A stretch of 64,000 nt of DNA from Phragmites australis (Eukaryota; Streptophyta; Magnoliopsida; Poales; Poaceae): assembly GCF_958298935.1 (NCBI RefSeq), contig NC_084927.1:27540001-27604000 (forward strand). The letters run 5' to 3'. Made by a program: the position numbers and the translations under genes. The notes under the pieces were generated by a model, which was not told the DNA's origin, searched no databases, and saw only the letters and a program-made list of their open reading frames with translations. This document shows, in pieces, positions 48,347-59,588 of this stretch (position 1 is its first letter; every line of letters starts with the position of its first letter).

Positions 48347-50481
48347 GAAGAGTCACACATCGATATGGCGCATGGATACTTGGATGAACAGGGGCAATAC
48401 TATGAATAGGTTGTACGTGAAGTATTTTTGGAGCTGCAATTGATGAATGCCTCTAAGGTCATTGTCGTGAAGGCTCTCTCTGTCAGATCCTGGCGCCAAC
48501 GATCTGCTACCGGTCTTCGCATGCATGCATGAATCCTCTTCAAAGCTCCATCGCTTACTGCCCTGCTGGAAGTGCGCTTGAAATATTAAAATTTTGAAAT
48601 TATTTTGCTGTAAATTATTCTTAGAAATAATAGTCAAAGGATATGACCACATATCATGTTGTTTTTTAAGAAACACTGATATTACTCGTAGATATATATA
48701 TATATAGTCATACCACTATATATATACTTACTTAGCGTCTATTAAAGACTAAAGACACGAAACTTGAGGATTCATAAAGTCACCAACGTGACTGGCTCTT
48801 GATAGGTACTTCAACTATCAATAAAAGAAAAAAAATCATCTTAATAAGACACACGATAAACGGCCTAGAGTTTGATATTTAATAATAGAGGTGTCACCTT
48901 CAATATCCATATAAGGCCAAATTCTGCAGAATCTGCAAATCCAGCGCTACAGTGTTTTCAGACTATTGTAGCGTCAGAAATCTTCCCCAGTATTTTGCCC
49001 GGTGGTACTGTAGCAGTATGTATTACTGTAGTGTTACTGTAGCAGTACTGTAGCAACGCTGCTCACAGGGACCGCCAGTGGACCCGTAGGGAAAAAAACG
49101 CGTCAGGTACTGTAACAGTACTGTAGCGTAGGGACTGACAGTACCTCTTTCGCCTTCTATTTTGGTCCATAAGAAATAGATGTCATAGTCAAACACTGTT
49201 AGACAAATATATGCTTGATGCTGAAAGAATGATTCGTTCTTCCTTTTTGTGTGAAAATAAGGACGATGATATTCTGCAAGCAGCAGAAATTAGAGTTTAT
49301 TTCAGTCGACGAGTCTCAACAGTTAGATTGCGATCGGACGTCCGTGATTGCTTCTTCCACCTCTGATCCAAGCAGCACGGTAGATCATCTTCCTCCCGTC
49401 GTCTTCTTTGTTTGTGCTCTAGCCCCTGCGCCACCTCCAAAGCCCATCTGTCTAAGCCCCCGATGCTAATTCCTCATGCGACGCCATCGACTGTAACTTT
49501 CGGTGTTTTCAGTCGCCTATACTGGACACGATTTATATATCTGGATAACATAAGACATCGCTTGATGAAACTGGATGGACTCGGATTACATGGTAAGGTA
49601 ACTGCTTTTTTAAGTCTTCTGTATCCATCATTCATTGTGATGCATTCCAAGCTATACAATTTTATATATACATTTTTTGCTTTCCTTTGTGATGCATGGT
49701 GATGACTCATGATGCAGCCTCTCACAGTTGTATGAACTCTTTTAACTGTCCTTTACAGAGGCCTCTAAATTTACTTGTTCCTATTTGTTAATTCAGAGTT
49801 GTGTACAATTACTTGTACATAATGAAAGTTTCTTCCAACTATTAGCATCATAAACTGGACCTGCACAACTGTTGCCAATTCTGATTTTCATCCTGCTAAA
49901 TCTTTCTGACTTCTTTACTTTATGATCCCATAAAGATGAACTATTGCATTACACCTTGGCATGCTCTTCTTTCTGGATTCTCAGCTAGAGGTCCACTCTA
50001 GTAGAAATACTGCAAAGGTTAACTACTTTTCTGATGCTGGATATTTTTTTGATGGGTAAGTTATGTACTCTCGGTACCGAATTGGTGAATTTTTTTTAAT
50101 CCACATTGTGTTAGCTACCATGTTTAGTTTTCTCTTGGTTGATTTTCACCTACAGACTCAGTGGATCGTATCATATCATATCTTAACTGTACCAGATTAA
50201 TTGTTTCAGCAGAATGAGAATTGTCGTTGTCGTTGCAGGAAGGTATCTCTGGCAACAATTTTATAGGAAGTTCAGAACATTCTGTAAGAATGCTGTGTAA
50301 CTACATGTATGTTGCTTTCTGATCTTACAGTGGCTGTAATCTAATTATCTAATTTTAATTTTGCAAGTACCAATGTTCATATAGTCAGTTAACTGCTCTA
50401 GGAAGAGGTCCAATTAGTACCTCCGAAGAGAATTATAAGAACGGGAAAAATTATCTTCACCAGTTCCCAGTTCCATCGAGT
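48347..50481. other. Intergenic, with ACTGTAGC short repeats
   Basis: No coding exon with motifs is found. At about 48950-49130 the word TACTGTAGCAGTACTGTAGC recurs in several spacings. TA-rich simple sequence (ATATATATATATATA) lies near 48694-48725. The frames at 49251-49725 lack motifs. The right edge abuts element B's AATGT duplication. Confidence 0.5.
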
Positions 50482-50486
50482 AATGT

Positions 50487-51868
50487 TGTCGGTGTTTCAG
50501 GAACCGGGGGTCCCCGAATCCCGATGTCAAGCCAATAATCAGCCATGTGGCACCATTCTGCGAAGTCTCTCCCCAGGGGTGAAAGAGATTGAGTCCCGGG
50601 GAGAGAGTGCTCGGGGAGGTGTACGGTGGCCCCCGAGCACCCTAGTCCCCCGACGACCAGGAGAGCTAAGTACCGGGAGAAACATGCCCGGGGCCGCCGG
50701 CGGTGGCCCCTGGGCACCCAAGTATCCCGAGGACTCACCGAAGGAAGTTCCGGGAGAGAGTGCTCGGCGCTGCGTGCAACAACCCCCGAGCACTCGGTTC
50801 CCCGAGGATCCGTACAAGTGTGCCCGGGAGAGAGTGCTCGGGGAGGTGAACAGTACCCCCAAGCACTCGGTTTCCCGAAGTCAAGAAAGGGCATTCTCGG
50901 GAAAGAGTGCTCGAGGAGGTGAACAGTACCCCCGAGCACTCGGTACCCCGACGACCCAGAAAGCCCCCTGATGGAGGCCCCCGAGAGGCCCACCGATGAG
51001 GTGTCAGCCAGTCAAAGGCCCGAGGCCGCATTTAAAGAGCGTGCGTGGCCTGTCACCTCCAACTGCTCCCGCCGCGCTCGGCGTTAGTTTCTGTCACGTT
51101 CTGGCAGAGAGGCGTGGGGTTATTAATTGCACGGGTCCCGTCCCGTGCCATCCGGCCCGTCTCAGGATAACGTCGTGAGGACCGAGGCGTTCCGTATGCC
51201 GCGCTGCTGTGGCAGGGGAACAAGACAGGGCGGGCACACTGGGCCGCTCTACGGCTGCCCAGTGGGCCCTCTCCACGGCGCCCGTTGCCAGGCCATTTAT
51301 GGTGACGGATGACCGGGCATGTGCCGTATTTTCCACCCCCGGTCACTTCGTCCAGAGGAAATGATGACGCCCTTTCCATTTATGGTGTCTCAAAACTCGT
51401 GCCCCCTCCCTCCCGTTCGGGGCACGTTGCTGCCGGCGGGTACTTAAAGCAGCCGGCGGCACAGAAGCAGGGATGGCAAAATGCATCTGGAATAGATCCT
51501 TAAGCTCAGAAGAACACAGCGCAAGAGAAACACGGCTGAGAAGTGAGCAGCACGAGACAGGCTGAAGAACAAAGAGCCTCAGGCTCTAAGATAGCCAAAC
51601 ATTCTTGTAACCAGCAACATCCTTGAGGGACTTCCTCAGGGCATTTATAGTATCCATACATGAGTAGGGTGTTACGCCCTCGTGCGGCCTGAACTTGTCT
51701 AAATTCCGGTGCATTTACTTCTTTTTGCACTAGGCCACACCATCACCACCGGTCGTTGCATTTATTCCCATTTATTACTCCGACGAACAGACTCAGGATC
51801 ATCCCCCCGGCCGAATCTCTAAAAAGGGGTCTCTCGGGATCCCTGCGACTGGAGTTAATCCTCCGACA
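50487..51868 (+). repeat. Element B 5' LTR
   Basis: The LTR is 1382 bp, beginning TGTCGGTGTTTCAGG and ending CCTCCGACA. The left part carries tandem blocks around GGGAGAGAGTGCTCGGGGAG and CCCCCGAGCACTCGGTTCCC. A CATTTAAAGAGCG motif near 51030 and GTACTTAAAGCAG near 51440 are possible TATA-type positions. Confidence 0.9.
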
Positions 51869-51892
51869 GCTGGCGCGCCAGGTAGGGGGGAA
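51869..51892 (+). other. Element B primer-binding site
   Basis: Directly after the LTR, TGGCGCGCCAGGTAGGGGG matches the primer site common to Tat-type grass elements. The complementary tRNA was not identified. Confidence 0.65.
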
Positions 51893-52138
51893 GCATCCCT
51901 GAATCTGTTTGTTTGTTTTCTTCCGCAAAAAAAAATAGCCGGTGGTCATCGCCTCCTGCGTTCCGACTCCAGTTCCAGCGGGGAAATGCAGCCCCTCGCA
52001 CAGGAGGCCCCAGCCGCTGTCGCGTCCCAGCAGCAGCCGCGGTCTGCGCACGCAGCGCTCCCCTCCCAAGGCGACTAGGGCGCTGGGTCCAGTAGGGCCA
52101 CTGCCGCCGTCGCCGGTACACCATCTGATCCCCAACCG

Positions 52139-53444
52139 GTGGCCGAGACTCCTGCCGCCAGGTCCGCGTCTGGACAGCGCCGGGCGCCTCTCCGGCGTAG
52201 GCTCGCCTTCGGCGAGGCCAGCCTCGGGAGCGCGCGGCTTACAGCGCACGCTCTCCTCAGGCATCCGCCAGTCCAGGCGACCGGGGAAACCCCGGAGGGC
52301 CGCTGGCTCCAAGAGGTTGCCGCCCTGGTCGACACTGCTCGTCGCCAGGTGCTGGCCGAGAGCTCCCGCGCCACCACCTAGCGTGGCGCCGCCAGAACCG
52401 GCCCATTGTCGGGTCACGTTCGTTCTGTCCGGGGGCCCCCCGGGCGGAGCGTCCCCCCCCCCACCCCCCCCCCCCCCCCCCCCCCCCCCCCCGCTCGCTT
52501 CTGGAACCCAGGACCTCCGCTTGCACCTCAACGAGCGGAGAGGCCTCAAAGACGCACGCGTCACTCTCGAGCGCCAGCGGGAGACCCGGCAGGAGGCCGA
52601 AGCTGAGGACCAGGCTTCCTTTTTGCCGGCCTATGATCGCCGGGGCTCCCCGGCTCGCCAGCGTTCACCGCCCAAGAACGCCACCCGCGCCACAGGGTAC
52701 GGCACCAGCTGTCGTGTCTTCACTAGCGAGCTCCGCCGCGTCAAATGGCCCTCCAAGTTCCGCCCCGAGCTACCAGAGAAGTACGACGGGTCCATCGACC
52801 CTATAGAGTTCCTCCAGATATACACTACTGCCGTCCAAGTGGCTGGTGGCAGCGAAAAGGTGATGGCTAACTATTTTCATGTTGCCTTGAGGGGCTCTGC
52901 CCGTTCTTGGCTCATGAACTTACCCCCAGGATCTATTAGCTCCTGGGATGATCTTTGCCACCAGTTCGTGGCTAAGTTCCAGGGCACGTTCACGCGCCCC
53001 GGCCTGGAGTGCGACCTCCACGCCGTTAAGCAGCAGGAGGGGGAGACGCTGCAGCGCTTTATTCAGCGCTTCAGCCAGGTCCGCAACACTATCTTGCGGA
53101 TAACCCCCCACGCTATCATCGTTGCTTTCCGACAAGTGCGCCAAGGCGGCGAAGGCGCGGGCTTGGCACGCTCCGTGCCCCGAGCGCCCCGCCGCCGATC
53201 AACCAAGTTCTTCCCGCTCCGACAGGCGGGAAAAGAAAAAGAGAAGGAGGCGTGAGGCCATCCCCGCCGAAACAGCCCAGGGCCCCGCCCATAGGCCGGC
53301 CCAAGAGCCCGACTGCCGGCAAGCACGCCAGGCGGCCACCGATAGACGGCCTGCGCCCGTAAGAGCTCCTCCTAGGGTTCCGGCTCCCGCGAGGGCCCCC
53401 GCCCCGGCCAGGGCCTCCGCTCCCGCAGGGCCCGAGCCGGGCAA
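52139..53444 (+). pseudogene. Element B gag
   Basis: The N-terminal part in one frame reads RRRLAFGEASLG and WLQEVAALVDTARRQV. The gag core in another frame reads RVKWPSKFRPELPEKYDGS, FLQIYTTAVQVAGG, NYFHVALRGSARSWLMNLPP and LCHQFVAKFQGTF. A zinc-like WCP...H...H...C stretch follows near 53446-53500. The two frames are separated by a long poly-C run (52453-52492), whose length sets the frame. A second shift follows near 53110. Gag would form the particle that packages element RNA. Confidence 0.8.
52453..52492 (+). repeat. Poly-C tract in element B gag
   Basis: About 40 bases are C except for one A at about 52463. It separates two gag reading frames. It may be a real slippage expansion or an assembly or sequencing error. 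Confidence 0.9.
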
Positions 53445-54383
53445 GTGGTGCCCCCGATTCATCAGACCAGATGGCACGACCTCATTGAGTGCCGAACGGT
53501 CAAGGGCCTCGTCGAGCAGCGCCAAAGGGAGCGCAACGAGTCCCGCAGGGGAGGCAACGCTGGAGCCGCTCCCGACAACACAGAGCTCGGCTTTCAGGAG
53601 CCCGTGCACACCGTCGCCTTCATCGACGGAGGCGCCTATACGCCTTCCTCACGGCACGGCGTCAAGACCATGCGGCGCGTGGTATGCTCGGCAACCCCGA
53701 GCGAAGAGGCCACAAGGCCCCTGAGATGGTCGGACACCCCGATCACGTTCAGTATGGCCGATCACCCCGCCAATACTGCATGCGTGGGACGACTACCCTT
53801 GGTAGTGTCCCCCACCATCTGCAATGTAAGGGTCGGCAGGGTGCTAATCGACGGGGGCGCAGACCTCAACCTCCTTTCCAAGGAGGCCTTCGAGAAGCTA
53901 CAGGTGCCCTCCAGGCGCCTAAAGCCATCGCTTCCGTTCTGCGGGGTGACACCCGGGCACTCCCTGCCCCTCGGGCAGGTTGAGCTGCCCGTGACTTTCG
54001 GGAGTCGGGATAACTTCCGCACGGAGAGCGTCGTCTTCGACGTCGTGGAGCTCCCCCTCCCCTACAATGCCATCCTCGGGCGCCCAGCGCTCGCTAGGTT
54101 CATGGTGGGTGCGCACTATACGTACCTCACGGTCAAGATGCCGGGCCCAGCAGGCCCCATCTCCGTGTCCGCCGACACCGGCGGTGCCGTCTCCTGCGCC
54201 GAGCAGTCATACCTGGCCTTGGTCTCAGCCCAGGCCGAGGTCGAAGGCTGTCCAGGGGGCCCGGGACCCTCTTCATCCAAACCCCGACTCGCCACCGACG
54301 CCTCCGTTCCTACGAAGGAGGTCCTGGTGGGTGAAGACGCCTCCCAGGTCATCCGAATCGGCGGTGACTTGGACGGCAAATAG
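53445..54383 (+). pseudogene. Element B protease
   Basis: The open frame includes a Cys/His stretch (RWHDLIECRTVKGLVEQ) and the aspartic protease core VGRVLIDGGADLNLL, with the active-site Asp in the DGG form used by Tat-type elements, then VFDVVELPLPYNAILGRPAL. The frame runs open to a TAG at 54381-54383. A homologous TAG ends the same frame in element A (93-95). The protease itself looks complete. Confidence 0.8.
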
Positions 54384-56595
54384 GAAAGCGCGCTCGTCGC
54401 CTTCCTCCGGGCTAACGCCGATGTGTTTGCATGGCAGCCGTCCGACATGCCCTGGATCCCTAGGGAGGTGATCGAGCACCACCTGGCCGTCCGCCTGGAC
54501 GAATGGCCGGTGAAGCAGAAGGTCTGACGGCAGGCGCCCGAGCGCCAGGAGTTCATCCGGGAGCAGGTCAGCAAGCTCCTTGACGCCGGATTTATCCGAG
54601 AGATCCTCCACCCCGAGTCGTTGGCAAACCCAGTTATCATCCCGAAGGCCAACGGCAAGCTCCGCATGTGCGTGGACTACACCGATCTAAACAAGGCTTG
54701 CCCCCAAAGATCGTTTTCCTTTGCCCCGCATAGATCAAATTGTAGATGCAACCGCGGGATGTGATCTTTTGTGTTTTTTAGATGTAAACTCTGGTTATCA
54801 CCAGATTCGTATGGCCGTAGAGGATGATGAAAAAACTGCTTTCACCACTCCGGTGGGGACTTATTGCTATGTGTTGATGCCTTTTGGTTTGCGCAATGCT
54901 GGGTCTTCTTTCCAGTGCGCTATCCGCATTACCCTTGATTCGCAGGTTGGCCGCAACGTTGAGGCCTACATCGATGATCTCGTGGTCAAGTCCCAAGACC
55001 GCGCCACCCTGCTCGAAGACCTTGCCGAGACTTTCAATAGTCTCTGCACTACCCGCCTGAAGCTCAACCCCGAGAAGTGTGTCTTTGGGGTACCTGCGAG
55101 CAAGCTCCAAGGTTTCTTGGTTTCCAGCCGAGGGATCGAGGCCAATCCAGAGAAGATCCGGGCCATCGAGCAGATGCGACCCCCGTCTCGACTCAAGGAG
55201 GTTCAGTGCCTCGCCGGCTGCATGGCAGCCCTCGAGTGCTTCATCTCCAAACTTGGGGAGCGGGGGCCCCCCCTCTTCAAGCTTCTGAAGAAGACCGGTC
55301 GTTTCGACTGGACGCCGGAGGCCGAGCAGGCCTTCCGTGATCTGAAGAAGTATCTCACCTCACCACCCGTGCTGGTGGCCCCGTCCGACGATGAGACACT
55401 GCTACTCTACGTATCGGCCACCCCTCAGGTCATAAGCATGGTGCTGGTGGTGGAGCACGATGAGTGCACGGGGTCAGGTGCTGGGTCCCAGCTCCCGGTC
55501 GCCCCAGAGCACTTCCCCGCCCTCGCGGCTCCCCCCGAGCAGGGGGTCGAGCCCGAGCACTTGGCTCCCCCCGAGCAGGGGGTCGAGCCCGAGCACTTGA
55601 CTCCCCCCGAGCAGGGAGTCGAGTCCGAGCACTTGGCTCCCCCCGAGCAGGGAGTCGAGTCCGAGCACCCGGTCAACCCCGACCACGTCGCCAGGCCTGG
55701 GGGCTGTAGCAGTCCCTCGGGTGAGGCCGCAATCTGGGCCCGCCGGGTACAGTGACCGGTGTACTTCATCAGTGAAGTCCTTCGGGATGCAAAAACAAGG
55801 TACCCCAAGGCTCAGAAGCTGCTCTACGCCGTGCTCATCGCTTCCCGAAAGCTGCGCCACTACTTCCAAGTGCACATGGTCTCAGTGGTTACCACGTACC
55901 CACTGGGGCCCATCCTCCGGAACCGAGAAGGCACTGGGCGTGTAGTCAATAGGGCGGTGGAACTGGTGGAGTTCGACATGCATTTTGTCAGTCGCTAGGC
56001 GATCAAAAGCCAGGCACTCTCTGACTTCGTGGCAGAGTGGACGCCCGTCCCTGAGGTCTTCCCAGAAGAGATCTCTACATATCCTGGGCACGATGCGCCT
56101 GGGTACTGGATCATGCATTTCGACGGTTCCCTCTCGCTGAAAGGAGCGGGGCCCGGAGTGGTTCTCACCTCCCCAACGGGTGAAGAACTCTGGTACGTCG
56201 TGCAACTGCAATTCCACGCATCCAACAACATGGCGGAATATGAGGGTCTCATCGCTGGCCTCCGAGCCGTGGTGGGCCTCGGGATTCATCACCTCCTGGT
56301 CAAGGGAGACTCCCAACTGGTGGTCAACCAGGTATATAAAGAGTACCAGTGCACGGATCCTCAAATGGCGGCGTACGTGGCGGCAGTCAGGAAGCTGGAG
56401 AAGCGCTTCGACGGCCTGGAGCTGCAGCACATCCCGCGCCGCGACAACGCTCTGGCCGAAGACCTCTCCCGCCTGGCCTCCTCCCGTGCGCGCGTCCCTG
56501 CTGGAGTTTTTGAAGAAAGACTCACACAGCCTTCCGTCCTGCCTGCCGAACAGGACGAAGGGGAAACCTCGAGCTTAATTCAGGGGACCCCGGTG
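54384..56595 (+). pseudogene. Element B reverse transcriptase and RNase H
   Basis: After the TAG come FLRANADVFAWQPSDMP, KLRMCVDYTDLNKACP and a frameshift near 54705. The intact RT stretch then runs to 55755, with PVGTYCYVLMPFGLRNAGSS and the catalytic YIDD (near 54968). RNase H includes GRFDWTPEAEQAF, an inserted 36-bp repeat tract, a TGA at 55753-55755, [11 protein letters not shown], a TAG near 55997, MHFDGSLSLKGAG, NNMAEYEGL and HIPRRDNALAEDLSRLA. Similarity to pol ends near 56595, where the antisense ORF begins, so integrase is absent. Confidence 0.88.
55527..55671 (+). repeat. 36-bp tandem repeat within element B RNase H
   Basis: Four copies of a 36-bp unit (GCTCCCCCCGAGCAGGGGGT...) start near 55528, 55564, 55600 and 55636. 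In frame they give PPEQGVEPEHLA-type units. They sit between VVEHDE and the RRVQ stop in a region with no RNase H function. Confidence 0.9.
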
Positions 56596-59066
56596 GCGTC
56601 CGCCTCCCAGCGGCCTAGCAAATCCTCCCGGGCACCCAAGTCCGCTGCCGTTATCTCGGCGTCGGTCTCCCGGATCGCGACATCCTCCTCCCGGCGTTGG
56701 AGCTCCCCTTTGACGTGCTGGAGCTCCTCTGCCCAGTATTGGAGCTCGGCGCGGGTCCGGTCGACCTCGTCCTTCTGACGGGCTAGGTCAGCCTGGAGGG
56801 CCTCTGCTGCCCTCTCGCGGTTCACGGCTGCCTCCTCCCGCTCCTGCGCCTGCCTCTCCCTGGCGAGGGCCCCGGCAAGCTGCTGTCGCGATGCCTCGGC
56901 CAGGTGGGTGGCGTCTTCTCGCTCTCGTGCGACCTCCGCGCGGGCGTCTTTCAGAGTCTTCCGCTCCCGCGCGACCTCCGCGCGGGCCTCCTCCAAGGCA
57001 TTCCGCCCCTCCTCCATAGCGCACTGCTCGTCCTTGATGGCGGCGCGCGCCGCGGCAAGGCGGGAGTCGAAAACGCGCCAAGCCGCGGTAAGTTGCGCTC
57101 TCTCCGTGGCCAGAGTGGCGCGCTCCGCCTCTCGCTGCGCTATCTCCCTTTATACGGCCGCCCGATCACCTCCCGGGCGCTCCCAAGCACGACCGAGAGA
57201 GGGTCGGCGGGTTGGCTGGGCGGCGGCTGGGCTCGGGGTCCCCGAAAACTGCCATGCAGTCACCCGCCCCGCGCTCTGCGCGCTCGGGGTGGGCTCGGAC
57301 GGCGCCGAATGCTCGGGCGGCGGCTGCATTTCTATCTCAGCCGCCGCATCCGCCGGCCCCGGCTCCGCCGCCCCTGCTAGCCCTGGCTCCGTCGCCGTGC
57401 TCGCCAGCCCTGGCTCCACCGGTGCACTTGGCACGGGTGTGCTTGGCTCGCGGGCTGGCGCCGGCCTCGGTGCCTCTAACCGCCCCTGGTTCTCGGCGGT
57501 GCCCGTAGGCAGCCTGCAAGAGAAGAATGGGATCAAAACTCAGAATTTAGTCCGGGCAAAGCACGCCCAGGAAAGAATGGAGGACAAAACTTACGTGGCT
57601 ATGGGTCTTCGGTACTGCCACCTTGCTGCCGGAATCCTGCACTCCGGGCTCGATGGCGTTGGCCTAGAGTCCTCCCTCCTTCTCTTCCGCCGGGGGCTCT
57701 GCGGGGCCGCCGCGTGGTCTTCGGGCAACGAATCGGGCCCAAGCAGACCAAAGTGCGCTTCCAGAACCGCAGATGCCGCCCCCGCCGACGGCCCCGCGCT
57801 GGACGACTGGCCGTCCCGGCTTTCCCCCTCGCCTGGCAATGGCGACGGTGGGGACTCCGGCACAGGAATAAAGAGACGGGGGTGCTTTCCCCAGTCCTCC
57901 GACGCTGTCGCCGCCCCGCTGCCGGCGGTGCCTCCTCCTCCGGTGCGGCGGCTGCTGCCCGCAGCAGCCCTAATGCTGGCCTGCGGCTCGCCGCTTGCGG
58001 TGCCCGAGCCACCAGTCTGCGTCGGATCGCTTGCGGCCTCCTCGCCGGCCGCCTCATCCACCCCGGGGGTCTCGATGGTCCCGGGACTCCGGCGCCCCGG
58101 TCGGTCGACCAACCCCTGTGCATCGAACTCCGGCAGCTTCGCCTGAATCGCCACCCGGTCAGGATTGGCGCAGAGCGCCATCTCTTTCCACGGGAGCTCC
58201 GCCCGGCTCAGGTCATCCAACTCGGTCACCACCCGAAGCATGCCCCTCAACTCCGGCATGCCCAGGTCCCAATCCTCGCCGATCTGGGTCCGGGTGATGT
58301 CCTCGGGGCCGGTGTAAAGCCAGCAAGGCCGGGCCCGCTCCCGCAGGGGCACCAGGCGACGGAGCTGGAAGTCCGCCACCACCATCACCGAAGTGAGCCC
58401 GGCCTCGCGCAGGAACTCGATGCGCTCCAGGACCGGCTCCAGCCGCGCGTCCATCAGCGGCGGCACCTCCCAGGTCGCCTTCTGGGGTTCCGCCGCCACC
58501 TCCGACAGGGTCAGATGGTCGTGGGGGCTGATGTCGACGTAGAACCAGTCGCGCCACCATTCCTCCCACTTGCTTCGCAGCACCTGGGGAATGTATCGCT
58601 CCCCCAGGCCGTCCCGCAGCTGGAAGCTGCAGCAGCCAGTGACGTCCGTGGTGGAGAAGCCCCTCTTCTTCCCAGCCAGCCGCAGCACGAAGGAGTGCCG
58701 GAAGAGCGTCACCAATGGCGGCACCCCCACGAACATCTCGCAGAGGTGGGCGAAGACCGCCAGGATGACAACGGAGTTGGGGCTGAGATGCACCAACTGG
58801 ATCCCGTAGGTGTCGAGGATCTGGAGGAAGAACGTTGAGAACGGCAGCACCAGCCCGGCCGCCACGAAGGAGGTGAAGAGGACGATGTACCCCGGGTGGT
58901 TTGTCGCCGACGGGAAGCTCGCCGGCGTCACCACCAAGGCCCCCTGCTGGCCTTCGGGGACCAACAACTTCCGAATCTTCTCCGCCGCCTCCTCGTTCGA
59001 CAAGCCGGACTCCGGCAGCACACCGTCGGGAGTCCTGTCGTGGCGGCTTCCTCCTGCTCTTGGCAT
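56580..59066 (-). CDS. Element B antisense ORF, plant-transposon (Transposase_28-like) protein
   Basis: The minus-strand ATG is at 59064-59066. Exon 1 runs to 57595 (about 490 residues): VVTPASFPSATNHPG, EMFVGVPPLVTLFRHSF, RYIPQVLRSKWEEW, FYVDISPHDHLTL, LTSVMVVADF, YTGPEDITRTQIGE, then a Gly/Ser/Pro-rich linker. A probable 81-bp intron (57514-57594) has donor CAC|GTAAG and acceptor TTGCAG. Exon 2 passes a Pro/Ala-rich stretch into a long Glu/Arg/Ala coiled coil ending near 56580. One break occurs near 57150. The C-terminal domain seen in element A is deleted. Function is unknown; it is typical of Tat-lineage elements. Confidence 0.7.
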
Positions 59067-59588
59067 TTCATCGGGGCGGGGGATGATCTGGACGGTGGAG
59101 AAGGGAAGGTGCTCTGATCGCCTAAGGAGAGTCTAGGGCTCAGGAGTGCAAGGAGAGTAGGGGCTAGATCACGAGATGGCGTAAAGAGGGGGGCGGTTCG
59201 CTCCCCTCCTCCTTTTATACCCCAGGAAAATTCAAACGTCGCCCGCCACAACGCACTCCGCAGGACGATTTCCTCGATCGACGCAACCGCCAGGCGATTC
59301 TCCCACGGGTCGTGCGGTGTCATCGGTTGCCAGGCGTATTTTCCTCGATTTGTGTGGCTGCCGCGCGTGCCGCCTGCCCCGTCGTTGTGTTCCGCCTGTC
59401 CCGTTGTCACACCCTTCGGCAGTTGTGTGGACGCGCGTCCATTCGCATCCCCGTTGGGTCGTCCGGAAGACCTGAACCGAAGGGACCACCCTCTGGAAGC
59501 TTGCCACGTGGCGTCGGTATCGGCCTTGACCTCGTTGGCGACAAAGGGCCCATCCGTAGTCTCTGGGCCATTGCCTGCCAATGGGCCC
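59067..59588. other. Element B region between antisense ORF and 3' LTR
   Basis: Non-coding. It contains the leftward TATA box, repeats of TCCTCGATTTGTGTGG-type sequence shared with element A, and a GGGCCCTGG purine-rich end. Confidence 0.5.
59205..59222 (-). promoter_or_regulatory. TATA box of element B antisense ORF
   Basis: The minus strand reads GGGGTATAAAAGGAGG about 150 bp upstream of the antisense ATG at 59066. A canonical TATAAAA at this distance indicates a separate leftward promoter inside the element. Confidence 0.6.

Noticed and set aside
49690..49800. Possible C/D snoRNA starting at GTGATGA
   Set aside because: No matching CTGA D box at a suitable distance and no terminal stem.
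51942..52400. The long open frame covering the N-terminal half of element B gag
   Set aside because: The frame at 52139 has the more protein-like sequence (WLQEVAALVDTARRQV). The longer frame is a composition effect upstream of the poly-C run.
56640..58150. Plus-strand Ser/Ala/Arg-rich frames over element B's antisense ORF
   Set aside because: They are complements of the coiled-coil and linker exons on the minus strand.
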